Positions 1 through 6,230 of a DNA stretch of 9,340 bases are shown here, piece by piece. Origin of the DNA: Chitinophagaceae bacterium (lineage in GTDB: Bacteria; Bacteroidota; Bacteroidia; Chitinophagales; Chitinophagaceae); the NCBI GenBank assembly GCA_947461495.1, contig CANHLV010000044.1, positions 1 to 9,340 on the forward strand, written 5' to 3'. The translations under genes were made by a program, and so were the position numbers. How positions within the stretch are numbered: the stretch's first letter is position 1; each line of letters opens with the position of its first letter. The notes under the pieces are model-generated. The model did no database searches and was not told the origin of the DNA. It saw only the letters and a program-made list of their open reading frames with translations.

Positions 1-1
1 A

Positions 2-49
2 GTTGGAATCGTGATGAAAGGAAAAAAGGCAATAAAGACGGGTGTTTGA
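2..49 (+). CDS. Possible C-terminal end of a gene cut by the window
   Basis: In frame 2 the sequence reads VGIVMKGKKAIKTGV and stops at TGA 47-49. The codons look ordinary for this genome, and the stop lies just before an inverted repeat that could end transcription. Fifteen residues are too few to name a family. Frame 1 is also open to a TGA at 85-87, but its peptide is rich in basic residues and looks less natural. A minus-strand frame starting at ATG 72 also runs open off the left edge. The call is therefore only the best of three options. Confidence 0.27.
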   Translation, partial: VGIVMKGKKAIKTGV

Positions 50-52
50 GCC

Positions 53-99
53 GATATTTTGGACGAAAGCATAATGAATTATGTTGAGATCAAAATATC
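53..99. repeat. Concentric inverted repeat upstream of the NlpC/P60 gene
   Basis: GATATTTTG (53-61) is the exact reverse complement of CAAAATATC (91-99). Between them, CATAAT (70-75) is the exact reverse complement of ATTATG (78-83). Both pairs centre on about base 76, so RNA or single-stranded DNA could form an outer 9-bp stem, an internal loop and an inner stem. It lies after the possible upstream stop codon and overlaps the -33 region of the next promoter. It may be a terminator of the upstream gene or an operator. No T-run follows directly, so a classical intrinsic terminator is not shown. Confidence 0.6.
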
Positions 100-118
100 A
101 AGCAAATGCTTGTCTTTG
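84..118 (+). promoter_or_regulatory. Probable Bacteroidetes-type promoter for the NlpC/P60 gene
   Basis: TGTCTTTG (111-118), followed by CA, differs by one base from the Bacteroidetes -7 consensus TAnnTTTG. A TTG at 84-86 could be the -33 element; the 24-bp spacer is slightly long. Transcription would begin near base 124, downstream of the ATG at 106. This argues that the ATG is not the start codon and supports the TTG at 169. Confidence 0.45.
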
Positions 119-168
119 CAGCATTTTTTTCTTGTAATAGATTTCAACTACAAAATCTGGGTTTAAAA

Positions 169-723
169 TTGAAACATAAATTATTATTGATTTCTTCATT
201 GCTATTTTTGTTATCGGCATGTAGTAACAGCAGAAAAATAACCGGTGTGGCCGGCAACAATACAATAATTTCCAAAATAAAAATCAAAGGGGAAATTCCG
301 AGTATAAACATCAATACAGAAAATGTTGATGCAGAAGAATTGATGAGATTTGCTGAAAGTCTGGAGGGAATAAAATATCAATACGGCGGTGAAAGCAAAT
401 CAACAGGATTTGACTGTTCCGGATTTGTATGGTTTGTTTTCAATCATTTTAATATCAAAGCTCCAAGAACATCGGTTCAATATACGAATGTAGGCAAAGA
501 GGTGAAAATTACTGAAAGTAAAAGAGGGGATATAATTTTATTTACAGGAGCAAATATGAAAGAAACTAAAGTAGGACATTTGGGTTTTATTACTTCAAAT
601 GAAAAGAACAAAATTACCTTCCTCCACGCTGCATCAGGTGGAGGAAGGGGTGTAATGAAATCTCAGATGAGTCCATATTTTGTAGAGCGATTTGTAAAAG
701 TGAACAGGATATTCAAGAATTAA
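169..723 (+). CDS. NlpC/P60 family cell-wall peptidase, lipoprotein
   Basis: Predicted peptidoglycan endopeptidase of the NlpC/P60 fold, a family that cleaves peptide bonds in murein stem peptides. It is probably anchored to the outer membrane as a lipoprotein. With the TTG start at 169 the precursor has 184 residues. A basic N-terminus (KHK) is followed by a hydrophobic stretch and the lipobox LSAC, with the lipidated Cys at residue 18. The catalytic domain runs from about residue 57 to 180: YQYGG, then FDCSGFV with nucleophile Cys83, GDIILF, VGHLGF with His137, and LHAAS with His153, matching the Cys-His-His triad. An in-frame ATG at 106 would add 21 residues ahead of a canonical signal peptide and lies inside the likely promoter, so I reject it. 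Only one catalytic domain and no SH3 or LysM domain are visible. The gene converges on the PRC-barrel gene with a 4-bp overlap. Exact bond specificity cannot be told. Confidence 0.88.
   Translation: MKHKLLLISSLLFLLSACSNSRKITGVAGNNTIISKIKIKGEIPSININTENVDAEELMRFAESLEGIKYQYGGESKSTGFDCSGFVWFVFNHFNIKAPRTSVQYTNVGKEVKITESKRGDIILFTGANMKETKVGHLGFITSNEKNKITFLHAASGGGRGVMKSQMSPYFVERFVKVNRIFKN
617..648. repeat. Strong GC-rich hairpin inside the NlpC/P60 coding region
   Basis: CCTTCCTCCAC (617-627) and GTGGAGGAAGG (638-648) are perfect 11-bp inverted arms. The ten bases between them can add CTG/CAG pairing (629-631 with 635-637) around a CAT loop, leaving G628 bulged. This would make a stem of about 14 bp in an otherwise AT-rich gene. 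It covers the codon of the third catalytic residue (CAC, 625-627) and the SGGGRG segment. No T-run follows, so it is not a typical terminator. Confidence 0.7.
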
Positions 724-1142
724 TATTCTTCTTCATCAGGGTTATCCCAGAAGCCCCAGCTTACATTTACATATTCTTGTTTGTGCTCATTGGTTTCAGG
801 CCAATGATTTTTATCGAATCCAGGGGCTTTTTTCAACGTTTCACGCTTTTCATTAAAACGAAAAACCTTATGCTCCGGATCTACAGTTAATAAATGAAAT
901 GGAATGGCAAAGAATTTTTCGCCCATGCCTAAAAAACCACCAAATTCAATAACATAATATTCAATTTTGCCACTGCGGATATCGAGCATAATGTCATGAA
1001 TTGATCCCATGTCCTCGTCTTCATTGTTTAAAACTTTGTCACCAATGATGGTAGAAGCTGTCAGAAATTTCAAATTGGCATTAACGTCAGGATCGCCTTC
1101 AAATTTTCCGGTAAAATTGTCCTGAAAAAGATTGTTGTCCAT
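720..1142 (-). CDS. PRC-barrel domain protein
   Basis: Small acidic cytoplasmic protein of 140 residues with one PRC-barrel domain at about residues 26-100. Recognisable parts are LTASTIIGDKV, then MGSIHDIMLDIRSGKI, EYYVIEFGGFLGMGEK and FFAIPFHLL. This is the usual strand pattern of the fold found in photosynthetic reaction-centre H subunits and the RNA-processing factor RimM. Stand-alone bacterial versions are common and mostly uncharacterised; some are linked to stress responses, which the sequence cannot confirm. No signal peptide or membrane helix is visible. The tail is short, aromatic and acidic (VSWGFWDNPDEEEY). A near-consensus promoter lies on the minus strand at 1173-1166, 24 bases before the ATG. 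It is divergent from lepA and convergent with the NlpC/P60 gene, so it is probably transcribed alone. Confidence 0.85.
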   Translation of the reverse strand: MDNNLFQDNFTGKFEGDPDVNANLKFLTASTIIGDKVLNNEDEDMGSIHDIMLDIRSGKIEYYVIEFGGFLGMGEKFFAIPFHLLTVDPEHKVFRFNEKRETLKKAPGFDKNHWPETNEHKQEYVNVSWGFWDNPDEEEY

Positions 1143-1165
1143 AATTATATTTTATTTTTTGAGTC

Positions 1166-1173
1166 TAAAGATA
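1166..1173 (-). promoter_or_regulatory. Possible -7 element for the PRC-barrel gene
   Basis: On the minus strand 1173-1166 reads TATCTTTA, one base from TAnnTTTG. Its distance to the ATG (24 bases) is close to that at serA (23 bases). No clear -33 TTG was found at the right spacing. Confidence 0.35.
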
Positions 1174-1235
1174 AAGAAAGGAATATTAAAATTGAAGTAG
1201 TGAAGCGATTTTTTCTTTTGAAAATGGATTCGTTT

Positions 1236-1270
1236 ATTTAAGAAAATCCGCTTAAAATAAGCTAATTTTG
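1236..1270 (+). promoter_or_regulatory. Probable lepA promoter
   Basis: TAATTTTG (1263-1270) matches the TAnnTTTG -7 consensus exactly. A TTTA at 1236-1239 could act as a weak -33 element. Transcription would start near 1276, giving a very short leader. The palindrome GCTTA-AAA-TAAGC (1250-1262) fills the spacer directly against the -7 box. Confidence 0.5.
1250..1262. promoter_or_regulatory. 13-bp palindrome in the lepA promoter spacer
   Basis: GCTTA (1250-1254) and TAAGC (1258-1262) are perfect inverted arms around AAA, ending one base before the predicted -7 box. Its position would suit a repressor or activator site, but a 5-bp arm in AT-rich DNA may be chance. Confidence 0.25.
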
Positions 1271-1285
1271 CCATCCTAAAGTGAA

Positions 1286-3112
1286 ATGGCTGAAATGAAG
1301 AACATAAGAAATTTTTGCATCATAGCTCATATTGACCACGGTAAAAGTACTTTGGCCGACAGGCTTTTGCAAACAACCAATACCATTAGTGAAAGGGAAA
1401 TGCAGGCTCAGGTGCTAGATGATATGGATTTGGAAAGAGAAAAAGGCATTACTATCAAGAGTCATGCTATTCAAATTAATTATCCTTATAAAAAAACAAC
1501 CGCACCTAATGCCGTTGAAAGTGGAGAATACATTCTCAATCTTATTGATACGCCTGGTCATGTGGATTTTAGTTATGAAGTAAGTCGTGCCTTGGCCTCT
1601 TGTGAAGGTGCATTACTTTTAGTTGATGCCACTCAGGGTATTCAAGCGCAAACCATCAGTAATTTATATTTGGCGATAGATAATGATCTTGAAATCATAC
1701 CTGTTATCAACAAGATAGACATGGATGGCGCCATGATTCCTGAAGTGAAAGACCAGATTATAGATTTAATTGGTTGTAAGGAAGAAGACATTCTATTGGC
1801 AAGTGGTAAATCTGGTATCGGCATTGAAGGTATTTTAGAAGCCATCTGCGAAAGAATACCGGCTCCCCAAGGTGATCCTAACGCCCCATTACAAGCGTTG
1901 ATATTTGATAGCGTATTCAATAGCTTCAGAGGTATAATCATTTACTATAGAATATTTAACGGCTCCATTAAAAAAGGAGACAAGGTTAAGTTTTTTAGCA
2001 CCGATATGACTTATGAAGCTGATGAAGTGGGTATCTTGAAATTAGGGATGGAAAAAAAAGACAGTGTTCATTGCGGCGATGTGGGTTATATCATTACAGG
2101 AATAAAAAATGCCAAGGAGGTAAAAGTAGGAGATACATTAACAACAGTAGCCAATCCAACTCAGCAAAGAATTGATGGTTTTGAAGATGTAAAGCCTATG
2201 GTATTTGCGGGAATTTTCCCTGTTGATACCGATAAGTTTGAAGAGTTGCGCGACTGTATGGAAAAGCTTCAATTGAATGATGCTTCCCTAACTTTTGAAT
2301 TGGAAACCTCACAGGCCTTGGGATTTGGTTTCAGATGCGGATTCCTCGGATTGCTGCACATGGAAATTATTCAGGAGCGTCTGGAAAGAGAATTCAATCA
2401 AACGGTAATTACCACAGTTCCTAACGTAAGTTTTATCGCTTATACCAATAAAGGTGAAAAAATAGACGTTCACAATCCTTCTACTTTACCTGATCCAACC
2501 AGAACAGATAGGATTGAAGAGCCTTTTATTAAGGCACAGATCATCACAAAGCCTGATTATATCGGCAATATTATGACGCTTTGCATAAGCAAAAGAGGGA
2601 TGTTGATACATCAAGGTTATCTTACACCTTCAAGAGTCGAATTGACTTTTGAAATGCCTTTGACTGAAATCGTGTTTGATTTTTATGATAAACTGAAATC
2701 TCAAACCAGAGGATATGCCTCATTCGACTATTCACCAATAGGATTCAGAGAAAGCGATATCGTAAGAATGGATATTTTATTAAACGGTGAAAAAGTGGAT
2801 GCTTTGAGCGCATTAATTCACAGAAGTCGCTCGCATGAATTTGGAAGAAAGCTTTGTGAAAAATTGAAAGAGCTTCTAACTCGCCAGCAGTTTCAAATTG
2901 CCATTCAAGCTGCAATCGGAGCAAAAGTTATAGCTAGAGAAAATATCAGTGCCATGCGTAAAGATGTTACTGCAAAATGTTATGGTGGAGATATCAGTAG
3001 GAAAAGAAAGTTACTTGAGAAGCAAAAAGAAGGTAAAAAACGAATGCGTCAGATTGGAAATGTAGAGATTCCTCAAGAGGCGTTTTTAGCGGTGTTGAAA
3101 TTGGATGATTAA
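1286..3112 (+). CDS. lepA: Translation factor LepA (elongation factor 4)
   Basis: Ribosome-bound GTPase of 608 residues, close to the usual ~600. LepA/EF4 acts on the ribosome and is implicated in back-translocation and 30S biogenesis. The GTPase domain shows G1 AHIDHGKS (14-21), the switch segment REKGITIKSH (51-60), G3 DTPGH (88-92), G4 NKID (142-145) and a G5-like SGKSG (173-177). EF-G-like domains II, III and V follow, including FRCGFLGLLHMEI. The C-terminal LepA-specific domain has the family hallmark GGDISRKRKLLEKQKEGKK, a basic segment inserted into the ribosomal A site. There is no domain IV, which separates it from EF-G and TetM. A second start at ATG 1295 gives MKNIRNF, a common N-terminus in the family, and puts the start 25 bases after the -7 box, as at serA. 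Either start is possible. The gene appears single, with 142 bp before the next gene. Confidence 0.98.
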   Translation: MAEMKNIRNFCIIAHIDHGKSTLADRLLQTTNTISEREMQAQVLDDMDLEREKGITIKSHAIQINYPYKKTTAPNAVESGEYILNLIDTPGHVDFSYEVSRALASCEGALLLVDATQGIQAQTISNLYLAIDNDLEIIPVINKIDMDGAMIPEVKDQIIDLIGCKEEDILLASGKSGIGIEGILEAICERIPAPQGDPNAPLQALIFDSVFNSFRGIIIYYRIFNGSIKKGDKVKFFSTDMTYEADEVGILKLGMEKKDSVHCGDVGYIITGIKNAKEVKVGDTLTTVANPTQQRIDGFEDVKPMVFAGIFPVDTDKFEELRDCMEKLQLNDASLTFELETSQALGFGFRCGFLGLLHMEIIQERLEREFNQTVITTVPNVSFIAYTNKGEKIDVHNPSTLPDPTRTDRIEEPFIKAQIITKPDYIGNIMTLCISKRGMLIHQGYLTPSRVELTFEMPLTEIVFDFYDKLKSQTRGYASFDYSPIGFRESDIVRMDILLNGEKVDALSALIHRSRSHEFGRKLCEKLKELLTRQQFQIAIQAAIGAKVIARENISAMRKDVTAKCYGGDISRKRKLLEKQKEGKKRMRQIGNVEIPQEAFLAVLKLDD

Positions 3113-3174
3113 TTTGGTTTCATAAATGTAGCTCGTTTGATAAACTTTAATTCGTCGTCAGACTTATTTTTTTG

Positions 3175-3208
3175 TTGTTAAACGTTGAAAGATTATTCCA
3201 TAAATTGC
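3175..3208 (+). promoter_or_regulatory. Possible promoter for the GH3-like gene
   Basis: TAAATTGC (3201-3208) resembles a -7 box with one T missing. TTG at 3175-3177 lies 23 bp upstream, within the usual spacing. The predicted transcript would have a leader of about 40 bases before ATG 3255. The match is imperfect. I saw no terminator hairpin after lepA in this 142-bp gap. Confidence 0.3.
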
Positions 3209-3254
3209 ACCACTCAATAACTTCAACTACCAAAAGCTGTTTACAAGCATCAGT

Positions 3255-4748
3255 ATGAAGATTAAATCTATTTTGGCAAAACCATTTGCCAATTACATAA
3301 GTCGTCAAACCAAAAAAAATATGGTTCATGCTGTGAAAGACCAGCGTATCTTGTTTGAAAGTTTGATTAAGACTGCCGCCAATACAGATTTTGGCAAACA
3401 GCATGATTTTAAATCGATATCAACCCATTCAGATTTTGTAACTAAAGTTCCTATTAGAGATTATGAGCAATTCAAATCCTGGATTGAAAAAATAAAGGAA
3501 GGAAAACACAATGTTACCTGGAAGGGCAGACCTATTTATTTTGCTAAAACCAGCGGTACCACTAGTGGCGTGAAATACATCCCTATTACCAAAGAATCAA
3601 TTTCAAATCATATCAATACTGCAAGAAATGCCTTGTTGTGCTACATGGCTGAAACTGGCAATACAAAATTTGCAGATGGCAAACTAATTTTCCTGAGCGG
3701 TTCTCCAGAGCTCGAGCGCATAGCTGATATACCTACAGGTAGATTAAGTGGTATCGTAAATCATCATGTACCCCAATATTTAAGAGCCAACCAATTACCC
3801 ACTTACGAAACCAATTGCATCGATGATTGGGAATCTAAACTAGATCAAATTGTTGAGGAAACAATCCATCAAGATATGGCTTTGATCAGTGGAATTCCAC
3901 CATGGATGCAAATGTATTTTGATAGGTTGATTGAGAAATCAGGAAAAAAAATAGGTGAGTTATTTCCGAATTTTTCTGTTATGGTTCAGGGCGGTGTTAA
4001 TTATGAGCCTTACAAAGCTAAATTGATGGAAAGTATTGGAAGGCAAGTTGATACTATAGAATTATTCCCGGCAAGCGAAGGTTTTTTTGCATTTCAAGAC
4101 ACTCAGAAAGAACAAGGGATGCTGTTGAATACAAACAGTGGCATCTACTATGAATTTGTTCCTGTGGAAGAAATAAATGCGGAACATCCTACAAGATTAA
4201 CATTAGATCAGGTCAAGCTTGGTGTCAATTATGCATTAATCATTACCAGTAATGCCGGATTATGGGCATATAATATTGGCGATACCATAAAATTTGTTTC
4301 TCTGGAACCTTATAGAATTATTGTAAGTGGAAGAATAAAACATTTTATATCGGCATTTGGAGAGCATGTAATTGGAGAAGAAGTAGAGTCTGTAATTTTG
4401 GAAGCCGCAAAAGAAATGAGTATTAAATTAACTGAGTTTACAGTCGCTCCCTATGTTAGTCCAGATCAAGGAAAAAGTTATCATGAATGGTTCATTGAAT
4501 TTGAGGAGACTCCTTTAGCTATAAATGAGTTTGCTTTGCTGATTGATCATCATTTAAGAAAAAAAAATGTTTACTATGATGATTTGATTTCCGGGAATAT
4601 TTTAATGCCATTGAAAATTACTGCTGTAAGAAAAAACGGCTTTGTAGATTTCATGAAAAGTATTGGTAAACTTGGTGGACAAAACAAGGTGCCTCGTTTA
4701 TCAAACGATAGAAAAATAGCGGAAGGGTTAAATCCTTTTTTGAAATAA
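3255..4748 (+). CDS. GH3-like acyl-adenylating enzyme (auxin-responsive GH3 family fold)
   Basis: Cytoplasmic protein of 497 residues in the GH3 branch of the ANL adenylate-forming superfamily. Plant GH3 enzymes activate auxin or jasmonate with ATP and join them to amino acids. The bacterial homologues have no generally accepted substrate, so the name does not imply auxin metabolism. Visible motifs are the phosphate-binding loop TSGTTSGVK (99-107), a GIPPWM segment (213-218), PASEG (272-276; the motif II acidic residue is Glu275), YNIGD (339-343; Asp343 is the usual ribose-binding residue) and GRIKHFISAFGE (359-370) at the start of the mobile C-terminal domain. The ATP-binding and adenylation motifs thus appear intact. 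No carrier-protein or second catalytic domain is present. ATG 3255 is followed by a typical family start (ILAKPFANY). Stops TAA and TGA are in tandem. Neighbours give no clue to the substrate. Confidence 0.9.
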   Translation: MKIKSILAKPFANYISRQTKKNMVHAVKDQRILFESLIKTAANTDFGKQHDFKSISTHSDFVTKVPIRDYEQFKSWIEKIKEGKHNVTWKGRPIYFAKTSGTTSGVKYIPITKESISNHINTARNALLCYMAETGNTKFADGKLIFLSGSPELERIADIPTGRLSGIVNHHVPQYLRANQLPTYETNCIDDWESKLDQIVEETIHQDMALISGIPPWMQMYFDRLIEKSGKKIGELFPNFSVMVQGGVNYEPYKAKLMESIGRQVDTIELFPASEGFFAFQDTQKEQGMLLNTNSGIYYEFVPVEEINAEHPTRLTLDQVKLGVNYALIITSNAGLWAYNIGDTIKFVSLEPYRIIVSGRIKHFISAFGEHVIGEEVESVILEAAKEMSIKLTEFTVAPYVSPDQGKSYHEWFIEFEETPLAINEFALLIDHHLRKKNVYYDDLISGNILMPLKITAVRKNGFVDFMKSIGKLGGQNKVPRLSNDRKIAEGLNPFLK

Positions 4749-4824
4749 TGATACCGTTGTCAGTATACCATTCCTATTGTTTCTTAATAATAATTTTTAG
4801 TATAATAAATTCAAATCGAATAAC

Positions 4825-6225
4825 ATGACATTAAGTAGAATTTGGTCTGTTTTTATCATAATCGCAATTACAGTTGCTGCGGTTAAATTTTTTTTAACTG
4901 ATGAAAACAAAGCTATTTTCTCGTCGATGGTAACCGGTAAAACAGGCGATACGATTCTTGTTAATCGTGATATGATAATCGCTGCAGATTCAGGAATGGT
5001 AAGCATTATTGATAGCAATGGCGTCTTTTCGACCGGAGATATTAAAATGGTCAAAGTAAGCAACAATGAATTAAAATCATTTAAAATTCAAACAGCAGAT
5101 GGTATAATAGAAACTTGTCAGACAGCGGTTACTTTATGTTTGAAGCTGATTGGATTTTTAGCATTATTTATGGGCTTTTTGTCTATTGCAGAAAGAGCAG
5201 GTGGTATCCGATTTTTATCCAGGGTAATCAGCCCTTTTTTCTCTAGAATATTTCCTGAAGTTCCAAAGGGCCATCCGGCTATGGGGCACATGATTATGAA
5301 TTTCTCTGCCAATTTATTGGGATTAGACAATGCAGCAACACCGTTTGGATTGAAAGCGATGGAGAGTTTACAAGAGTTGAATCCTAATAAATCAACCGCC
5401 TCCAATTCACAGATTATGTTTTTATGTTTGCATGCATCAGGATTGACGTTGATACCAGTTAGTATTATTGCCTTGCGTTCTGCAGCAAAAGCCTCCAATC
5501 CAATGGATATTTTCATTCCTTGCATGATTGCTACTTTTATTGCCACGATTGCGGCCATGACGATTGTGAGTTTTAAGCAAAGAATCAATATTTTTCAGCC
5601 GGTAATTTTAGGATGGATATTGGGGATTTCTGCGATCATAGCAGCCTTGATTGTTTATATCAAATCATTGAATACAGAGGCCGTTCAGCAGTTTTCCGGT
5701 TCATTGAGCAGCGGACTGATTTTGTTTATTTTTATTGCAATTGTGTTGGGTGGTTTGTATAAAAAGATTGATGTTTTTGATGCTTTTGTTGATGGTGCAA
5801 AAGGTGGTTTTGAAACGGCAGTAAGAATTATTCCATATCTCGTGGGCATGCTTGTGGCAATTTCATTACTCAGAACAAGCGGTAGTTTTGATGCTCTAAT
5901 TGGTTCTGTAAAATCATTGTTTGTTGCCATGGGAATGGATACAAGATTTGTAGACGGTTTGCCAACTGCACTGATAAAACCATTCAGCGGAGGTGGGGCG
6001 AGAGGGATGATGGTGGATACTATGAAAACTTTTGGGCCTGATTCATTTGCCGGTCGGCTTTCCTGTATTTTACAAGGTTCCTCGGATACTACTTTCTATG
6101 TAATTGCCGTCTATTTCGGTTCCATATCTGTTAAGAATACACGCTATGCAGTTGGAGCGATGTTGCTGGCAGATTTGATTGGTATCATCACTTCTATTGG
6201 ATTGGCTTATGTTTTCTTTGGATAA
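4825..6225 (+). CDS. Fused SpmA-SpmB nucleoside-recognition (Gate) membrane protein
   Basis: Integral membrane protein of 466 residues that joins two proteins encoded separately in Bacillus, SpmA and SpmB, needed there for spore core dehydration. The SpmA half shows NFSANLLGLDNAATPFGLKAM (from residue 159). The SpmB half has PTALIKPFSGGGARG (380-394), GPDSFAGR (404-411), QGSSDTTFYVIAVYFGS (417-433) and KNTRYA (437-442). Both belong to the nucleoside-recognition/Gate transporter fold, but the transported substrate is unknown. One helix lies at about residues 4-22, then a soluble insert of about 75 residues (24-98), then several further helices to the C-terminus. No other sporulation gene is nearby and the likely host does not sporulate, so its role must differ; solute or ion transport is an inference. 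No clear promoter or SD was seen in the 76-bp gap from the GH3-like gene, so cotranscription is possible. It ends in tandem TAA codons. Confidence 0.92.
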   Translation: MTLSRIWSVFIIIAITVAAVKFFLTDENKAIFSSMVTGKTGDTILVNRDMIIAADSGMVSIIDSNGVFSTGDIKMVKVSNNELKSFKIQTADGIIETCQTAVTLCLKLIGFLALFMGFLSIAERAGGIRFLSRVISPFFSRIFPEVPKGHPAMGHMIMNFSANLLGLDNAATPFGLKAMESLQELNPNKSTASNSQIMFLCLHASGLTLIPVSIIALRSAAKASNPMDIFIPCMIATFIATIAAMTIVSFKQRINIFQPVILGWILGISAIIAALIVYIKSLNTEAVQQFSGSLSSGLILFIFIAIVLGGLYKKIDVFDAFVDGAKGGFETAVRIIPYLVGMLVAISLLRTSGSFDALIGSVKSLFVAMGMDTRFVDGLPTALIKPFSGGGARGMMVDTMKTFGPDSFAGRLSCILQGSSDTTFYVIAVYFGSISVKNTRYAVGAMLLADLIGIITSIGLAYVFFG

Positions 6226-6230
6226 TAAAG

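Noticed and set aside
1..72. Minus-strand frame from ATG 72 open off the left edge
   Set aside because: Only 24 residues are visible and there is no family match or start signal; the region fits better as a 3' tail plus intergenic DNA, though it cannot be excluded.
106..168. ATG start for the NlpC/P60 gene
   Set aside because: It overlaps the probable promoter and would place 21 residues before a complete lipoprotein signal peptide.
1642..1941. Minus-strand 99-residue frame
   Set aside because: Shadow within the lepA GTPase domain region; no independent evidence.
1286..3112. Tetracycline-resistance ribosomal protection protein or EF-G
   Set aside because: Domain IV is missing and the LepA-specific C-terminal hallmark is present.
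3147..3404. Minus-strand 85-residue frame across the lepA/GH3-like gap
   Set aside because: Overlaps the start of the GH3-like gene, with no domain and no promoter.
5118..5588. Minus-strand 156-residue frame
   Set aside because: Shadow of the SpmAB gene, lying wholly inside its strongly recognised coding sequence.
4825..6225. Evidence for sporulation
   Set aside because: The fused SpmAB gene alone does not imply it; no other sporulation gene is present and such proteins occur in non-sporulating phyla.
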